Source of the DNA: an uncultured Collinsella sp.
GTDB lineage: Bacteria > Actinomycetota > Coriobacteriia > Coriobacteriales > Coriobacteriaceae
Direction: 5' to 3'
DNA: 11,022 bases
Assembly (NCBI GenBank): GCA_902495945.1
Contig: CABUZD010000052.1
Span: forward strand, 1-11,022
The stretch's first letter is position 1; every line of letters starts with the position of its first letter. A program made the translations under genes and the position numbers. The notes under the pieces were generated by a model. The model had not been told where the DNA came from and searched no databases. It saw only the letters and a program-made list of their open reading frames with translations. Below are positions 1-6,663 of the stretch, piece by piece.

Positions 1-29
1 ATATCGTGAGACATGGCAACTCCAATCGT

Positions 30-661
30 CTAGGCGAGTAACTCGGCCGCCGCAAACTCCTCGGGCGTATTGACGTTTTCGAAGCAGAGCGTCGAGCCGG
101 CGACCGCGACAATCTGAGGCTCGTCCAAATACCCGGCGTTCACCCGGTCGATCAGGCAGCGGATTCGCTGACGGTCACCGGCGAGCAGCTCTTGGGCAAC
201 CGGCGCACACGCGTCACGGCGCCAGACGGCGCAAAGCGGCTCAATCCCCGCTCCTCGCGCGGCACGCACACATCGAGCGCCTCGGCCTCAACATGATCGG
301 CAAGCACGCCGATGAGTTCCGGCGAGACAAACGGCATATCGCAGGCGTCAATCGCCACGAGCGGCAATCGGGCCGCGGTCAACGAGCTCGCGATGCCGCG
401 CATGGCGCCCGCCGGCCCCTCAAGGTCCGACACTATTCGCGGCACCAGGCCGCCAAACGCGCGCTCCCTAAGGTAGGCAAGCTCGCTGGGACGCGAAGTC
501 GTCACGACCAACTCGCCGGCAACTGGCGCCAGCCGACCCAGCACGCGTTCGATGAGCGGCTCGCCGCAAAATGCCATGCGCGCCTTATCGCAACCCATGC
601 GCGACGACAACCCGCCCGCCTGGACGACACAAGAAAGATCGGCCCGTCTTACGGTAGTCAT
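30..661 (-). pseudogene. mobA: mobA, molybdenum cofactor guanylyltransferase, interrupted by a frameshift
   Basis: MobA attaches GMP from GTP to molybdopterin, a step needed for the bis-MGD cofactor of enzymes such as formate dehydrogenase. The N-terminal part, read from an ATG at 661, has the nucleotide-binding signature QAGGLSSRMGCDK and the motif DACDMPFVSPEL. That frame then runs off at 250-245 into an unrelated tail that stops at 152. The homologous C-terminal part, from IEPLCAVWRRDA to the TAG at 30-32, is intact in the next frame. One extra G in the GGGG run (plus-strand CCCC at 246-249) would join the halves into about 210 residues, a normal MobA length. I chose the start at 661 because GGGGGTGG lies about 8 bases upstream; the upstream extension to 895 runs through the tRNA gene and is not credible. 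This may be a real mutation or a sequencing error; the sequence alone cannot tell. No neighbouring gene shows such damage. Confidence 0.85.
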
Positions 662-752
662 ACAGCAAACCACCCCCATCGGTATGCTCAAAACCCGGCA
701 CACGAAGCCAAATACCGTCGCCGATAAAGCGGGCGGCACGGCAAACCCGTGC

Positions 753-779
753 AAAAACAAAACAGCGCCTTTGCGGCAC
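753..779 (-). terminator. Candidate intrinsic terminator downstream of selC
   Basis: On the minus strand a 5-bp stem (GTGCC/GGCGC, one G-U pair) closes a GCAAA loop at 779-765. It is followed by TGTTTTGTTTTT, a T-rich run broken by a single G. It sits about 40 bases after the tRNA 3' end and about 90 bases before mobA, so it could end the selA-selB-selC transcript. The stem is short, and readthrough into mobA is possible. The surrounding 662-816 interval holds no gene that I can support and no clear promoter. Confidence 0.45.
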
Positions 780-816
780 GCAGCAAGACCGCGAGCACAA
801 AAGCGCTGGTAGCGTA

Positions 817-913
817 TGGCGGGAACGTATGTGAATCGAACACATCCAAGACGTTTTGCACGCCTCGCAACGGTTTTGAGGACCGCGGAGCCCACCGGAG
901 CCCATCCGTTCCC
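817..913 (-). tRNA. selC: tRNA-Sec (anticodon UCA)
   Basis: This is the selenocysteine tRNA that decodes UGA. I folded the 97-nt minus-strand sequence by hand. It has a 7-bp acceptor stem (GGGAACG/CGTTCCC), a 6-bp D stem (GGGCTC/GGGCTC with two G-U pairs) closed by the four-base loop CGGT, an anticodon loop CCTCAAA with TCA in the middle, a long variable arm (AGGCGT/ACGTCT with a 5-base loop) and a 5-bp T stem with loop TTCGATT. The end is GCCA, so CCA is encoded. The extended D stem, tetraloop, long variable arm and UCA anticodon are the hallmarks of bacterial tRNA-Sec. Two details are odd. The base before the anticodon is C instead of the nearly universal U, and the expected eighth acceptor pair is G opposite A. 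It lies 36 bp after selB, on the same strand. Confidence 0.93.
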
Positions 914-925
914 AAGTGCGGCGGT

Positions 926-931
926 ATTTTA
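926..931 (-). promoter_or_regulatory. Possible -10 hexamer upstream of selC
   Basis: TAAAAT is one mismatch from the sigma-70 -10 consensus and ends 12 bases before the first base of the tRNA. No convincing -35 hexamer is found at 16-18 bases upstream; TTGGCT is present but far too close. The tRNA could be driven from here or simply be read through from selB, whose stop codon is 18 bases further upstream. Confidence 0.25.
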
Positions 932-949
932 CCAAACCGAGCAGCCAAT

Positions 950-2917
950 CTAGCGCAGGGAGCGCAGGCCGCCGGCGTCTTTGTCGAGCACCGTAAAGCG
1001 CACGGCATCCAGGTGCTCCAAGATGCTGATGGCGCGTTTGCGCGACACGCCTAGGGCCTCGCGCAGCACGCTCGTTGTGGCTGCGCCACCGGCTGCCTCA
1101 ATGGCAGCTGCGACGAGCTCACGCGCATGGGCCTCGGCGGCAGCGGACAGGGCAACGTCGCGCTCAACCTTAACGATCGAGCGGCTGAGCGAAAGCTCGC
1201 GCAGGGCACGCGTCATGGTGTCGCGATCGAGCTGTAGTCGCTCGCCCACCTCGGGCAACGTCGGTGCATCGAGGCCGGCCTCGTCAAGCAGCGCGACGAT
1301 CCGCTCGCAAGCCTCTCGCACCACGCGTGCGGCAGCGGCGGCCGAATGCGGATCGAATACCTCGGCGCCCTCGGCGGCGCACACGCCACGGGAGCAGCCC
1401 TCGGCAATCAGGGCCGCGGCAACGCCTTCATCAGCGGCAGGCCACGCAGCATGGGCAACGGCGCCGGGCGTAAAGCCCGTCTCCTTGGGAGCCGCCGCGT
1501 GCATGGCTGACAGGGTCGCCGCCAGTGCATCCATCGCGGCGTCGAGCACCACGGCGTCCGCCAAGAGGCCCGCATCGCCCGCGGCAAGCTTGCGAACGGA
1601 GCCCTGCGCCACCAATCCGCGCAGTGCGGCATCGGCCTCGCCGACACCAAGATCCAAAGCCTCGGCAACATCAGCCGCCGTAACCGGCAGCATCTGCAGC
1701 GCCAGCCAAGCGCCCACACCGCCCGCGATATCGCCGGACTCAAGCGCCGCGTACAGCGCACGCTCCCCTTCAGCAAGCTCGCGCGAGCGACGGCAGCGCG
1801 AAAGCAGCACGCGCCCGCCGCCAATAAGCATCACGGGCGAATAGGACAGCACCACGGCATGGTCCCCGGCGCGCAGCGGCAGCGAGTTGTCCAAGCGCAC
1901 CTGAACAATACGGGTTTCACCCACTGCCATGGGGGCCTCACCCTCCATGAACATGATGCGACCGACGACCTCGGCCGTACCCGCCATCACGTGCACACGC
2001 GCACCCGACTCGAACACACGCGGCTTGGCTCCCTCGCGACCCAAATACGTAAACGTCATCATAAAGCGCATCGTCTGGCCAAAGCGGCCCGCCACGCCGA
2101 GCATCTCACCGCGATCGAGCGTGGCGACGGCATCGCCCACCAAGTTGAGTGCCACGCGCTGTCCCGGCAGTGCTCGCGGCGTATCGCCATGCACCTGAAT
2201 CCCGCGCACGCGACAGACTGTACGCGACGGCAAAGCCATCAGCTCGTCGCCCACCACAACCGGCGCATCGTGCAGCGTTCCCGTCACGACGGTGCCGACG
2301 CCCTTGATCGTAAAGCAGCGGTCGATGGGCAGACGCGGCGCGGCATCGGTGAGCTCGGAACGGTCGCGGCAAGCATCCCAGCAGGCACTTACCTGCTCGT
2401 CGAGCACCGCAAGCAGCCCGTCAATCCCCTCGCCTGTCTTGGACGACACAGGCACGATCGGCGCGCCCGCAAACACGGTACCCGACAAAAAGTCATCGAC
2501 ATCAAGCTCGGCAAGCTCGGTCATCTCGGCATCGGCCAGGTCGCACATCGTCAGCGCCACCACCATGTGTGTGACGCCCAGCAGCTCCAGCACATGCACG
2601 TGCTCGCGGGTCTGCGGCATCACGCCCTCAACGGCAGAGACCACCAGCACGGCCACATCGATGCCCGTGGCACCCTGCACCATGGCGCGCAGGTAATGCG
2701 CGTGGCCCGGCACGTCGACCAGGCCAACGATCTTGCCACTCGGCAGCGCCAGCTCGCCAAAGCCCAGCTCAACGGTCATGCCGCGGCGACGCTCAACCTC
2801 CAGACGGTCGGGATTCTTGCCGGTCAGTGCCTCGATCAGTGCCGACTTACCGTGGTCGACGTGGCCCGCCGTACCAACGATAACGGGACACTCCACCAGC
2901 GCTTTAACCTCACTCAT
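950..2917 (-). CDS. selB: Selenocysteine-specific elongation factor SelB
   Basis: SelB is the EF-Tu-like GTPase that carries Sec-tRNA-Sec to the ribosome at UGA codons marked by a SECIS hairpin in the mRNA. The 655-residue protein opens with a G domain: P-loop GHVDHGKS (residues 18-25), switch I RRRGMTVELGF with T48, and DVPGH (68-72). Beta-barrel domains follow, with VGTVVTGTL near residue 207. The C-terminal third has the winged-helix repeats that bind SECIS, ending in GVSRKRAISILEHLDAV, which closely resembles known SelB C-termini. The length slightly exceeds the E. coli protein (about 614). The G4 motif is unusual: TMCD (123-126) replaces the usual N/TKxD, so the conserved Lys is Met. The start ATG overlaps the selA stop as ATGA, with AGAAGG about 10 bases upstream, indicating translational coupling with selA. 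Confidence 0.96.
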   Translation of the reverse strand: MSEVKALVECPVIVGTAGHVDHGKSALIEALTGKNPDRLEVERRRGMTVELGFGELALPSGKIVGLVDVPGHAHYLRAMVQGATGIDVAVLVVSAVEGVMPQTREHVHVLELLGVTHMVVALTMCDLADAEMTELAELDVDDFLSGTVFAGAPIVPVSSKTGEGIDGLLAVLDEQVSACWDACRDRSELTDAAPRLPIDRCFTIKGVGTVVTGTLHDAPVVVGDELMALPSRTVCRVRGIQVHGDTPRALPGQRVALNLVGDAVATLDRGEMLGVAGRFGQTMRFMMTFTYLGREGAKPRVFESGARVHVMAGTAEVVGRIMFMEGEAPMAVGETRIVQVRLDNSLPLRAGDHAVVLSYSPVMLIGGGRVLLSRCRRSRELAEGERALYAALESGDIAGGVGAWLALQMLPVTAADVAEALDLGVGEADAALRGLVAQGSVRKLAAGDAGLLADAVVLDAAMDALAATLSAMHAAAPKETGFTPGAVAHAAWPAADEGVAAALIAEGCSRGVCAAEGAEVFDPHSAAAAARVVREACERIVALLDEAGLDAPTLPEVGERLQLDRDTMTRALRELSLSRSIVKVERDVALSAAAEAHARELVAAAIEAAGGAATTSVLREALGVSRKRAISILEHLDAVRFTVLDKDAGGLRSLR

Positions 2918-4371
2918 CGAGCAATCGCCTTCTCAACGCACGCGACGAGCGTCGACGCCGCCGTCTCGATATCGCGGTCGCCCACAAGCGTACGGACGTC
3001 AAACAAAATGCGATCGTGCGAGGTTCGCGTGACGACCGGCGTATCGAAGTCTTGGACGAGCGAGCGCTTGAGCGCGTCGACGGACAGGCGCCCGTCGACC
3101 GGGCAGATGGCCACGCACATCGTGGGCAACTCGACGGTAGGCAGCGAGCCGCCGCCGGGAGTCGAGGACTCCTCAACGATTTCCACCTGCACGGCACACG
3201 GGCAGCCGGCCTTATCGAGACCCGCCACCATCAGCTCGCGCAGCTTGCGAGCACGTCGCTCCAAATGGGCCTGCGGCAGCGTAAGCATGTTGAGCACCGG
3301 AATATCGCGATGGGCAACATCGGCGCCATCCATGTAAATGCGCAGTGTAGCCTCGAGCGCCGCCAGTGCGAGCTTGCCCGGACGCAGGGCACGCATAAGC
3401 GGATGCGACCCGCAGGCCTGGACCAGATCGCGACGACCCATGATAATGCCCGCCTGCGCGGCACCCAGCAGCTTATCACCCGAGCACGACACGATATCGA
3501 GCCCTGCCGAAACCGAAGCCGGCGTGGTTTCTTCGCCGCCGCGCACCAAGATGTCGTCGGGCAACAGCGCGCCCGAGCCCTGGTCCTCGTAGAACAGCAG
3601 GCCGTGCTTATGGGCCAGTGCGGCGAGCTCCCTTGAGCTCACTTCCTCGTGAAAACCCTCGATGCGATAGTTGGAAGGATGGACCTTGAGGATCATGGCC
3701 GTATCGGGTGTGATGGCTTGCTCATAATCTGCCAGATGCGTGCGGTTGGTGGCGCCGACCTCGACGAGTTTGGCGCCCGAAGCCGCCATGACATCGGGGA
3801 TGCGGAAGCTGCCGCCGATCTCGACAAGCTCGCCGCGGCTCACGATAACCTCTTTGCCCGCAGCGTGAGTGGCCAGCACCAGCAACACCGCGGCGGCGTT
3901 ATTGTTGACGACCAGCGCGTCCTCGGCACCGGTAAGCGAACGGATGAGCTGCGCGGCATGTTCCTTGCGCGACCCGCGCGAGCAGGTGTCCACGCTGTAC
4001 TCGAGCGTGCTGTAGCCGTGCGCGACTTCGGCCACGGCCTTTGCCGCCGACTCCGCGAGCGGGGCGCGACCAAGGTTGGTGTGGATGACCACACCCGTGG
4101 CGTTGACGGCTGGACGCAGGCTCGGCAGCGCTGAGCGATGTGCACGGAATTCGATAGCCGACGCCAGCTCGCGTTTTGAGCGTGGGGCGGCGCCGGCGCG
4201 AATGGCGGCGCGCTCCTCGTCGAGCACGGCCGTGACGGCGGCATGGACTACCGCATCACACGTCTCCCCCGCCGCCTTCACCACCGGCCACTCGGCGAGC
4301 AGCTCGTTGACGGAGGGAATAGCGCGCAGACGGGCGCGCACCTCATCGGAAATGTTCTGGCTATCGCTCAT
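2914..4371 (-). CDS. selA: L-seryl-tRNA(Sec) selenium transferase SelA
   Basis: SelA is a PLP enzyme that converts Ser-tRNA-Sec to Sec-tRNA-Sec using selenophosphate. The 485-residue length fits the bacterial family (E. coli about 463). Visible landmarks are the N-terminal tRNA-binding region (IPSVNELL, residues 18-25), NATGVVIHTNLGRAPL (90-105), the RGSRKEH segment (132-138), NNNAAAVLL (156-164), and SGDKLLGAAQAG, whose K300 should be the PLP-binding lysine. The start at 4371 is supported by GAAAGG six bases upstream. It follows the molybdoenzyme gene after 52 bp and overlaps selB by four bases. The TGA stop is read as termination because it forms the ATGA junction and selB begins there in another frame. 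Selenophosphate synthetase (selD) is not in the window. Confidence 0.97.
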   Translation of the reverse strand: MSDSQNISDEVRARLRAIPSVNELLAEWPVVKAAGETCDAVVHAAVTAVLDEERAAIRAGAAPRSKRELASAIEFRAHRSALPSLRPAVNATGVVIHTNLGRAPLAESAAKAVAEVAHGYSTLEYSVDTCSRGSRKEHAAQLIRSLTGAEDALVVNNNAAAVLLVLATHAAGKEVIVSRGELVEIGGSFRIPDVMAASGAKLVEVGATNRTHLADYEQAITPDTAMILKVHPSNYRIEGFHEEVSSRELAALAHKHGLLFYEDQGSGALLPDDILVRGGEETTPASVSAGLDIVSCSGDKLLGAAQAGIIMGRRDLVQACGSHPLMRALRPGKLALAALEATLRIYMDGADVAHRDIPVLNMLTLPQAHLERRARKLRELMVAGLDKAGCPCAVQVEIVEESSTPGGGSLPTVELPTMCVAICPVDGRLSVDALKRSLVQDFDTPVVTRTSHDRILFDVRTLVGDRDIETAASTLVACVEKAIAR

Positions 4372-4396
4372 GTGCGGCCTTTCAAAAAATACGTGG

Positions 4397-4410
4397 ATCA
4401 GTCAAATACA
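4397..4410 (-). repeat. Shared leader motif, copy upstream of selA
   Basis: The minus strand reads TGTATTTGACTGAT, 26-39 bases before the selA start. Thirteen of fourteen bases match the sequence before the molybdoenzyme gene at 6558-6571. It contains TTGACT, one base from the -35 consensus, but no good -10 hexamer follows at the right spacing. The function is unknown; it could be a regulator site or a transcript element. The remainder of the 52-bp gap holds a run of six T and the selA ribosome-binding site. Confidence 0.4.
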
Positions 4411-4423
4411 TCAGCTGAATCAA

Positions 4424-6541
4424 TTACTCGTCATTATCCCCGCGCGGCTCAATCTTTTCCACGCGAACGGCGTTTTCCTGGGTGAGCGCGGCGCCCGTAA
4501 TAGGATCCCAACGCAGCGGCGTGTGGTCGAGCGGGCCGACGCCAAGTGCCTGGGCGCCATCCGCGCCAGCGCCAAACGAACGCCCGCCGGGAGCCGCCGA
4601 CGTAAAGATGCACGCCGGATGCAGATAGGGCGTGGTCTCCACGCGTACGCGGTCGCGGCCCATGTCGCTCACCAGCTCGACGACCTCGCCGTTGGCGATA
4701 CCCATGCGCTCGGCGACGTCGGCATTCATCTGCACGGCGTCCAAGTCGGAACCTGCCTCGGCAGCACCCGCCGCAGCAAGTCTGCGCGAAGTGTGCGACT
4801 CAAAGGGACGGTTGCCGCTAATGAGGCGAAACATCCCCGGGCTGGGCTCCACCATCGGCGCGATCCAGCCTGACACGCGTCCCAGGCCGGCACGCTCCCA
4901 TACGTCACTTGCCAGCGCAATCTTGCCGCCGGCAAGCGGAATCACCGGCTCACCCGTGCGCGACGGCAGCGCCACGCCCGTATCGGCCCAACCGCGCTCC
5001 TTGAGTTCGGCAAGATCAATCCCAAACGGAGCCACCTGGGCGGCGGCCAGATCGTCGGACGTAAACTGGAAGTACTCGCCCGCGCCACACGCCTGTGCCA
5101 GACCGGCAAAAATCTCCCGACCGGGACGTGTGTCGTCATGCTGCACAGGCAGCACGGCGTTGCGGTAGAACACGCGCGCATCGTTGGCGCCTGTCACCGT
5201 TCCCACGCCGCGGTCAGCCTCCAGATACGTCACGTCGGGCAGCACGAAATCAGAAGCACGCGCCGTCTCGGACCAGCGAATATCAATCGTCACGAGCAAG
5301 TCGAGCTGCTGCAAAATACCCAACCAAGCCTGCGCATTACCATAGCCCGCACCGGGGTTACTGGCATAGACGATGAGCCCGCGTAGCTCACCGGCCAGAA
5401 TCGACTGGCCGATGGTCGTGCACAGGCCGCGCACCGGATCAACGAGCGAATAGCGCTCGGACCCCAACTTAGGCTCACGCGGCATCGACGGCGTCGCAAA
5501 GCGTGCGGGATCAAGGTCGCCCAGCGCAAGCGGTGTGGGTGGATTAAGCGCTCCGCCCGCATGCCCAATACAGCCCAGCAGCACATCGACCATGCAGATA
5601 GCTCGCGCCGTCTGGGTACTGTTCGCATACGCGATACCGATGCCACCATGAAAGCCAGCGTCCACCACCGCAGCAGGCGCCGCGGCAGCCAAATCACGCG
5701 CAGTCGCTCGGATATCGTCCGCCGGCACATCGCACATCGACTCAGCCCACTCGGGCGTCCAAACAGCGGCCGCCTGCACCAGCTCGTCAAAACCCGTGGT
5801 ATAGCGGGTCACGAACTCGTGATCGTACAGGTCCTCGGCAATCAACACGTGAACAATACCCAACAGCAGCGCCAAGTCGCAGCCCGGGCGCACGCGCAAC
5901 CAGCGGTCGGCAAGCGCCGCAGAGCCACTGCGCCGCGGGTCCACGACAATGATTTTCGCCCCGCGCCGGCGTGCGTCATTCAAGGCGTCGACTGCCCCCA
6001 TCGAAGACGAATCCACTAGCGAACGCCCAAGGTACATAATGCAATCGGTATGCGCCAGGTCGGAGGCGGGGCTATAGCCCAAGCTATGCTCCCAACCAGT
6101 GAGACGGCTCACCTCGCAGGCGCCGTCGGCACCGTACACGTTGGGCGAGCCCAGCGCATGCATAAAGCGATACGCCCAGTAACGGTCGAACGAGGGCACG
6201 CCGAGCGTCATGCCCAGCGCACGAGGCCCACACTCGTCAACAATCCCCAAAAGACGCTCGGCAATCTGAGCAAACGCCTCGTCCCACGAAATCGCATCGA
6301 ACCCCGAGCCATCAGCTCGCCGACGCATGGGATGCACGATGCGGTCGCGCTCGTCAAACGGCATTGCCAGGCGATGGCGCCCGCGGGCGCACAGGGCACG
6401 CGCCGCGCACGGATGCCCCGGCACCGGCAACTCAGCCACCACGCGACCGTCCTCAACGCGTGCCGCAAAGGCGCAATCGGCATAGCATCCCCCGCATGTG
6501 GTCACCACGGCGCGACCGTCACGCTTCACAGCAGATGCCAT
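4424..6541 (-). CDS. Molybdopterin-dependent oxidoreductase, Cys-ligand type (thiosulfate/polysulfide reductase-like), function unknown
   Basis: This is a 705-residue member of the bis-MGD molybdoenzyme family. The 4Fe-4S site is C16, C19, C23 and C51. The Mo ligand should be C142 in CEVSRLTGW, which lines up with the Sec of FdhF (U-H-G-P-S) and the Cys of NapA (C-M-A-S). The formate dehydrogenase residues are missing: Glu follows the ligand instead of His, Arg replaces Lys in CARG (51-54), and I find no PVRGQNN-like Arg region. The C-terminal cofactor-binding domain ends with DPITGAALTQENAVRVEKI, recalling the PsrA/PhsA group. There is no Tat signal or membrane segment, so it is probably cytoplasmic. 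The start at 6541 is preferred over 6559 because AAAGGGG lies eight bases before it. It follows two terminators and precedes selA by 52 bp. No dedicated electron-transfer or membrane subunit adjoins it. It is commonly labelled formate dehydrogenase by similarity; I doubt that assignment. Confidence 0.9.
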   Translation of the reverse strand: MASAVKRDGRAVVTTCGGCYADCAFAARVEDGRVVAELPVPGHPCAARALCARGRHRLAMPFDERDRIVHPMRRRADGSGFDAISWDEAFAQIAERLLGIVDECGPRALGMTLGVPSFDRYWAYRFMHALGSPNVYGADGACEVSRLTGWEHSLGYSPASDLAHTDCIMYLGRSLVDSSSMGAVDALNDARRRGAKIIVVDPRRSGSAALADRWLRVRPGCDLALLLGIVHVLIAEDLYDHEFVTRYTTGFDELVQAAAVWTPEWAESMCDVPADDIRATARDLAAAAPAAVVDAGFHGGIGIAYANSTQTARAICMVDVLLGCIGHAGGALNPPTPLALGDLDPARFATPSMPREPKLGSERYSLVDPVRGLCTTIGQSILAGELRGLIVYASNPGAGYGNAQAWLGILQQLDLLVTIDIRWSETARASDFVLPDVTYLEADRGVGTVTGANDARVFYRNAVLPVQHDDTRPGREIFAGLAQACGAGEYFQFTSDDLAAAQVAPFGIDLAELKERGWADTGVALPSRTGEPVIPLAGGKIALASDVWERAGLGRVSGWIAPMVEPSPGMFRLISGNRPFESHTSRRLAAAGAAEAGSDLDAVQMNADVAERMGIANGEVVELVSDMGRDRVRVETTPYLHPACIFTSAAPGGRSFGAGADGAQALGVGPLDHTPLRWDPITGAALTQENAVRVEKIEPRGDNDE

Positions 6542-6557
6542 CTCGATTACCCCTTTC

Positions 6558-6571
6558 ATCAGTCAAACACA
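6558..6571 (-). repeat. Shared leader motif, copy upstream of the molybdoenzyme gene
   Basis: The minus strand reads TGTGTTTGACTGAT, 17-30 bases before the chosen start. It differs at one base from the copy at 4397-4410 before selA. It sits between the second terminator and the ribosome-binding site, so it lies in the only space available for a promoter or leader control of this gene. No -10 hexamer is convincing. Confidence 0.4.
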
Positions 6572-6577
6572 ACAGGC

Positions 6578-6596
6578 AAAAAGCTCGGCAACGAGC
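6578..6596 (-). terminator. Second, weaker intrinsic terminator after focA
   Basis: A 5-bp GC-rich stem (GCTCG/CGAGC) with loop TTGC is followed directly by TTTTT on the minus strand. It lies 9 bases beyond the T-tract of the stronger hairpin, so the two act in tandem. The following 36 bases lead into the molybdoenzyme start. Confidence 0.6.
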
Positions 6597-6605
6597 CCCA
6601 GACCC

Positions 6606-6641
6606 AAAAAGCCTCCCGCACGGCAACGCCCCGCGGGAGGC
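6606..6641 (-). terminator. Strong intrinsic terminator of the hyc-focA operon
   Basis: On the minus strand a perfect 9-bp stem (GCCTCCCGC/GCGGGAGGC) encloses a 13-base loop and is followed at once by TTTTT. It begins 23 bases after the focA stop codon. It should end most transcription of the hydrogenase/formate channel unit before the molybdoenzyme gene. Confidence 0.85.
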
Positions 6642-6663
6642 CCAACGTCAAACAGACGGCACC

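Noticed and set aside
736..752. 6-bp perfect hairpin GCACGG/CCGTGC
   Set aside because: On the minus strand the T-run comes before it, not after; on the plus strand it is followed by A. It is not a terminator in either direction and has no other evident role.
662..895. N-terminal extension of mobA to an ATG at 895
   Set aside because: It would translate most of the tRNA-Sec gene; MobA homology begins just after the ATG at 661, which has its own ribosome-binding site.
585..1008. Small minus-strand frames (935-585 and 1008-688) around the tRNA gene
   Set aside because: They overlap selB, selC and mobA in other frames, and their residues are low in information and rich in Arg/Cys.
2914..2916. 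UGA at the end of selA as a possible Sec codon, given the Sec machinery here
   Set aside because: It forms a standard ATGA coupling with selB, SelA is full length without it, and no selenoprotein context follows.
1859..3337. 492-residue plus-strand open frame
   Set aside because: It lies antisense to selB and selA, has a His/Arg/Gln-rich composition typical of high-GC shadow frames, and shows no recognisable domain.
4372..4423. Weak hairpin plus six T between the molybdoenzyme and selA as an attenuator
   Set aside because: The stem (GATTCAG/CTGATC with a bulge) is AT-rich, has a long loop and is separated from the T-run, so a working terminator is doubtful.
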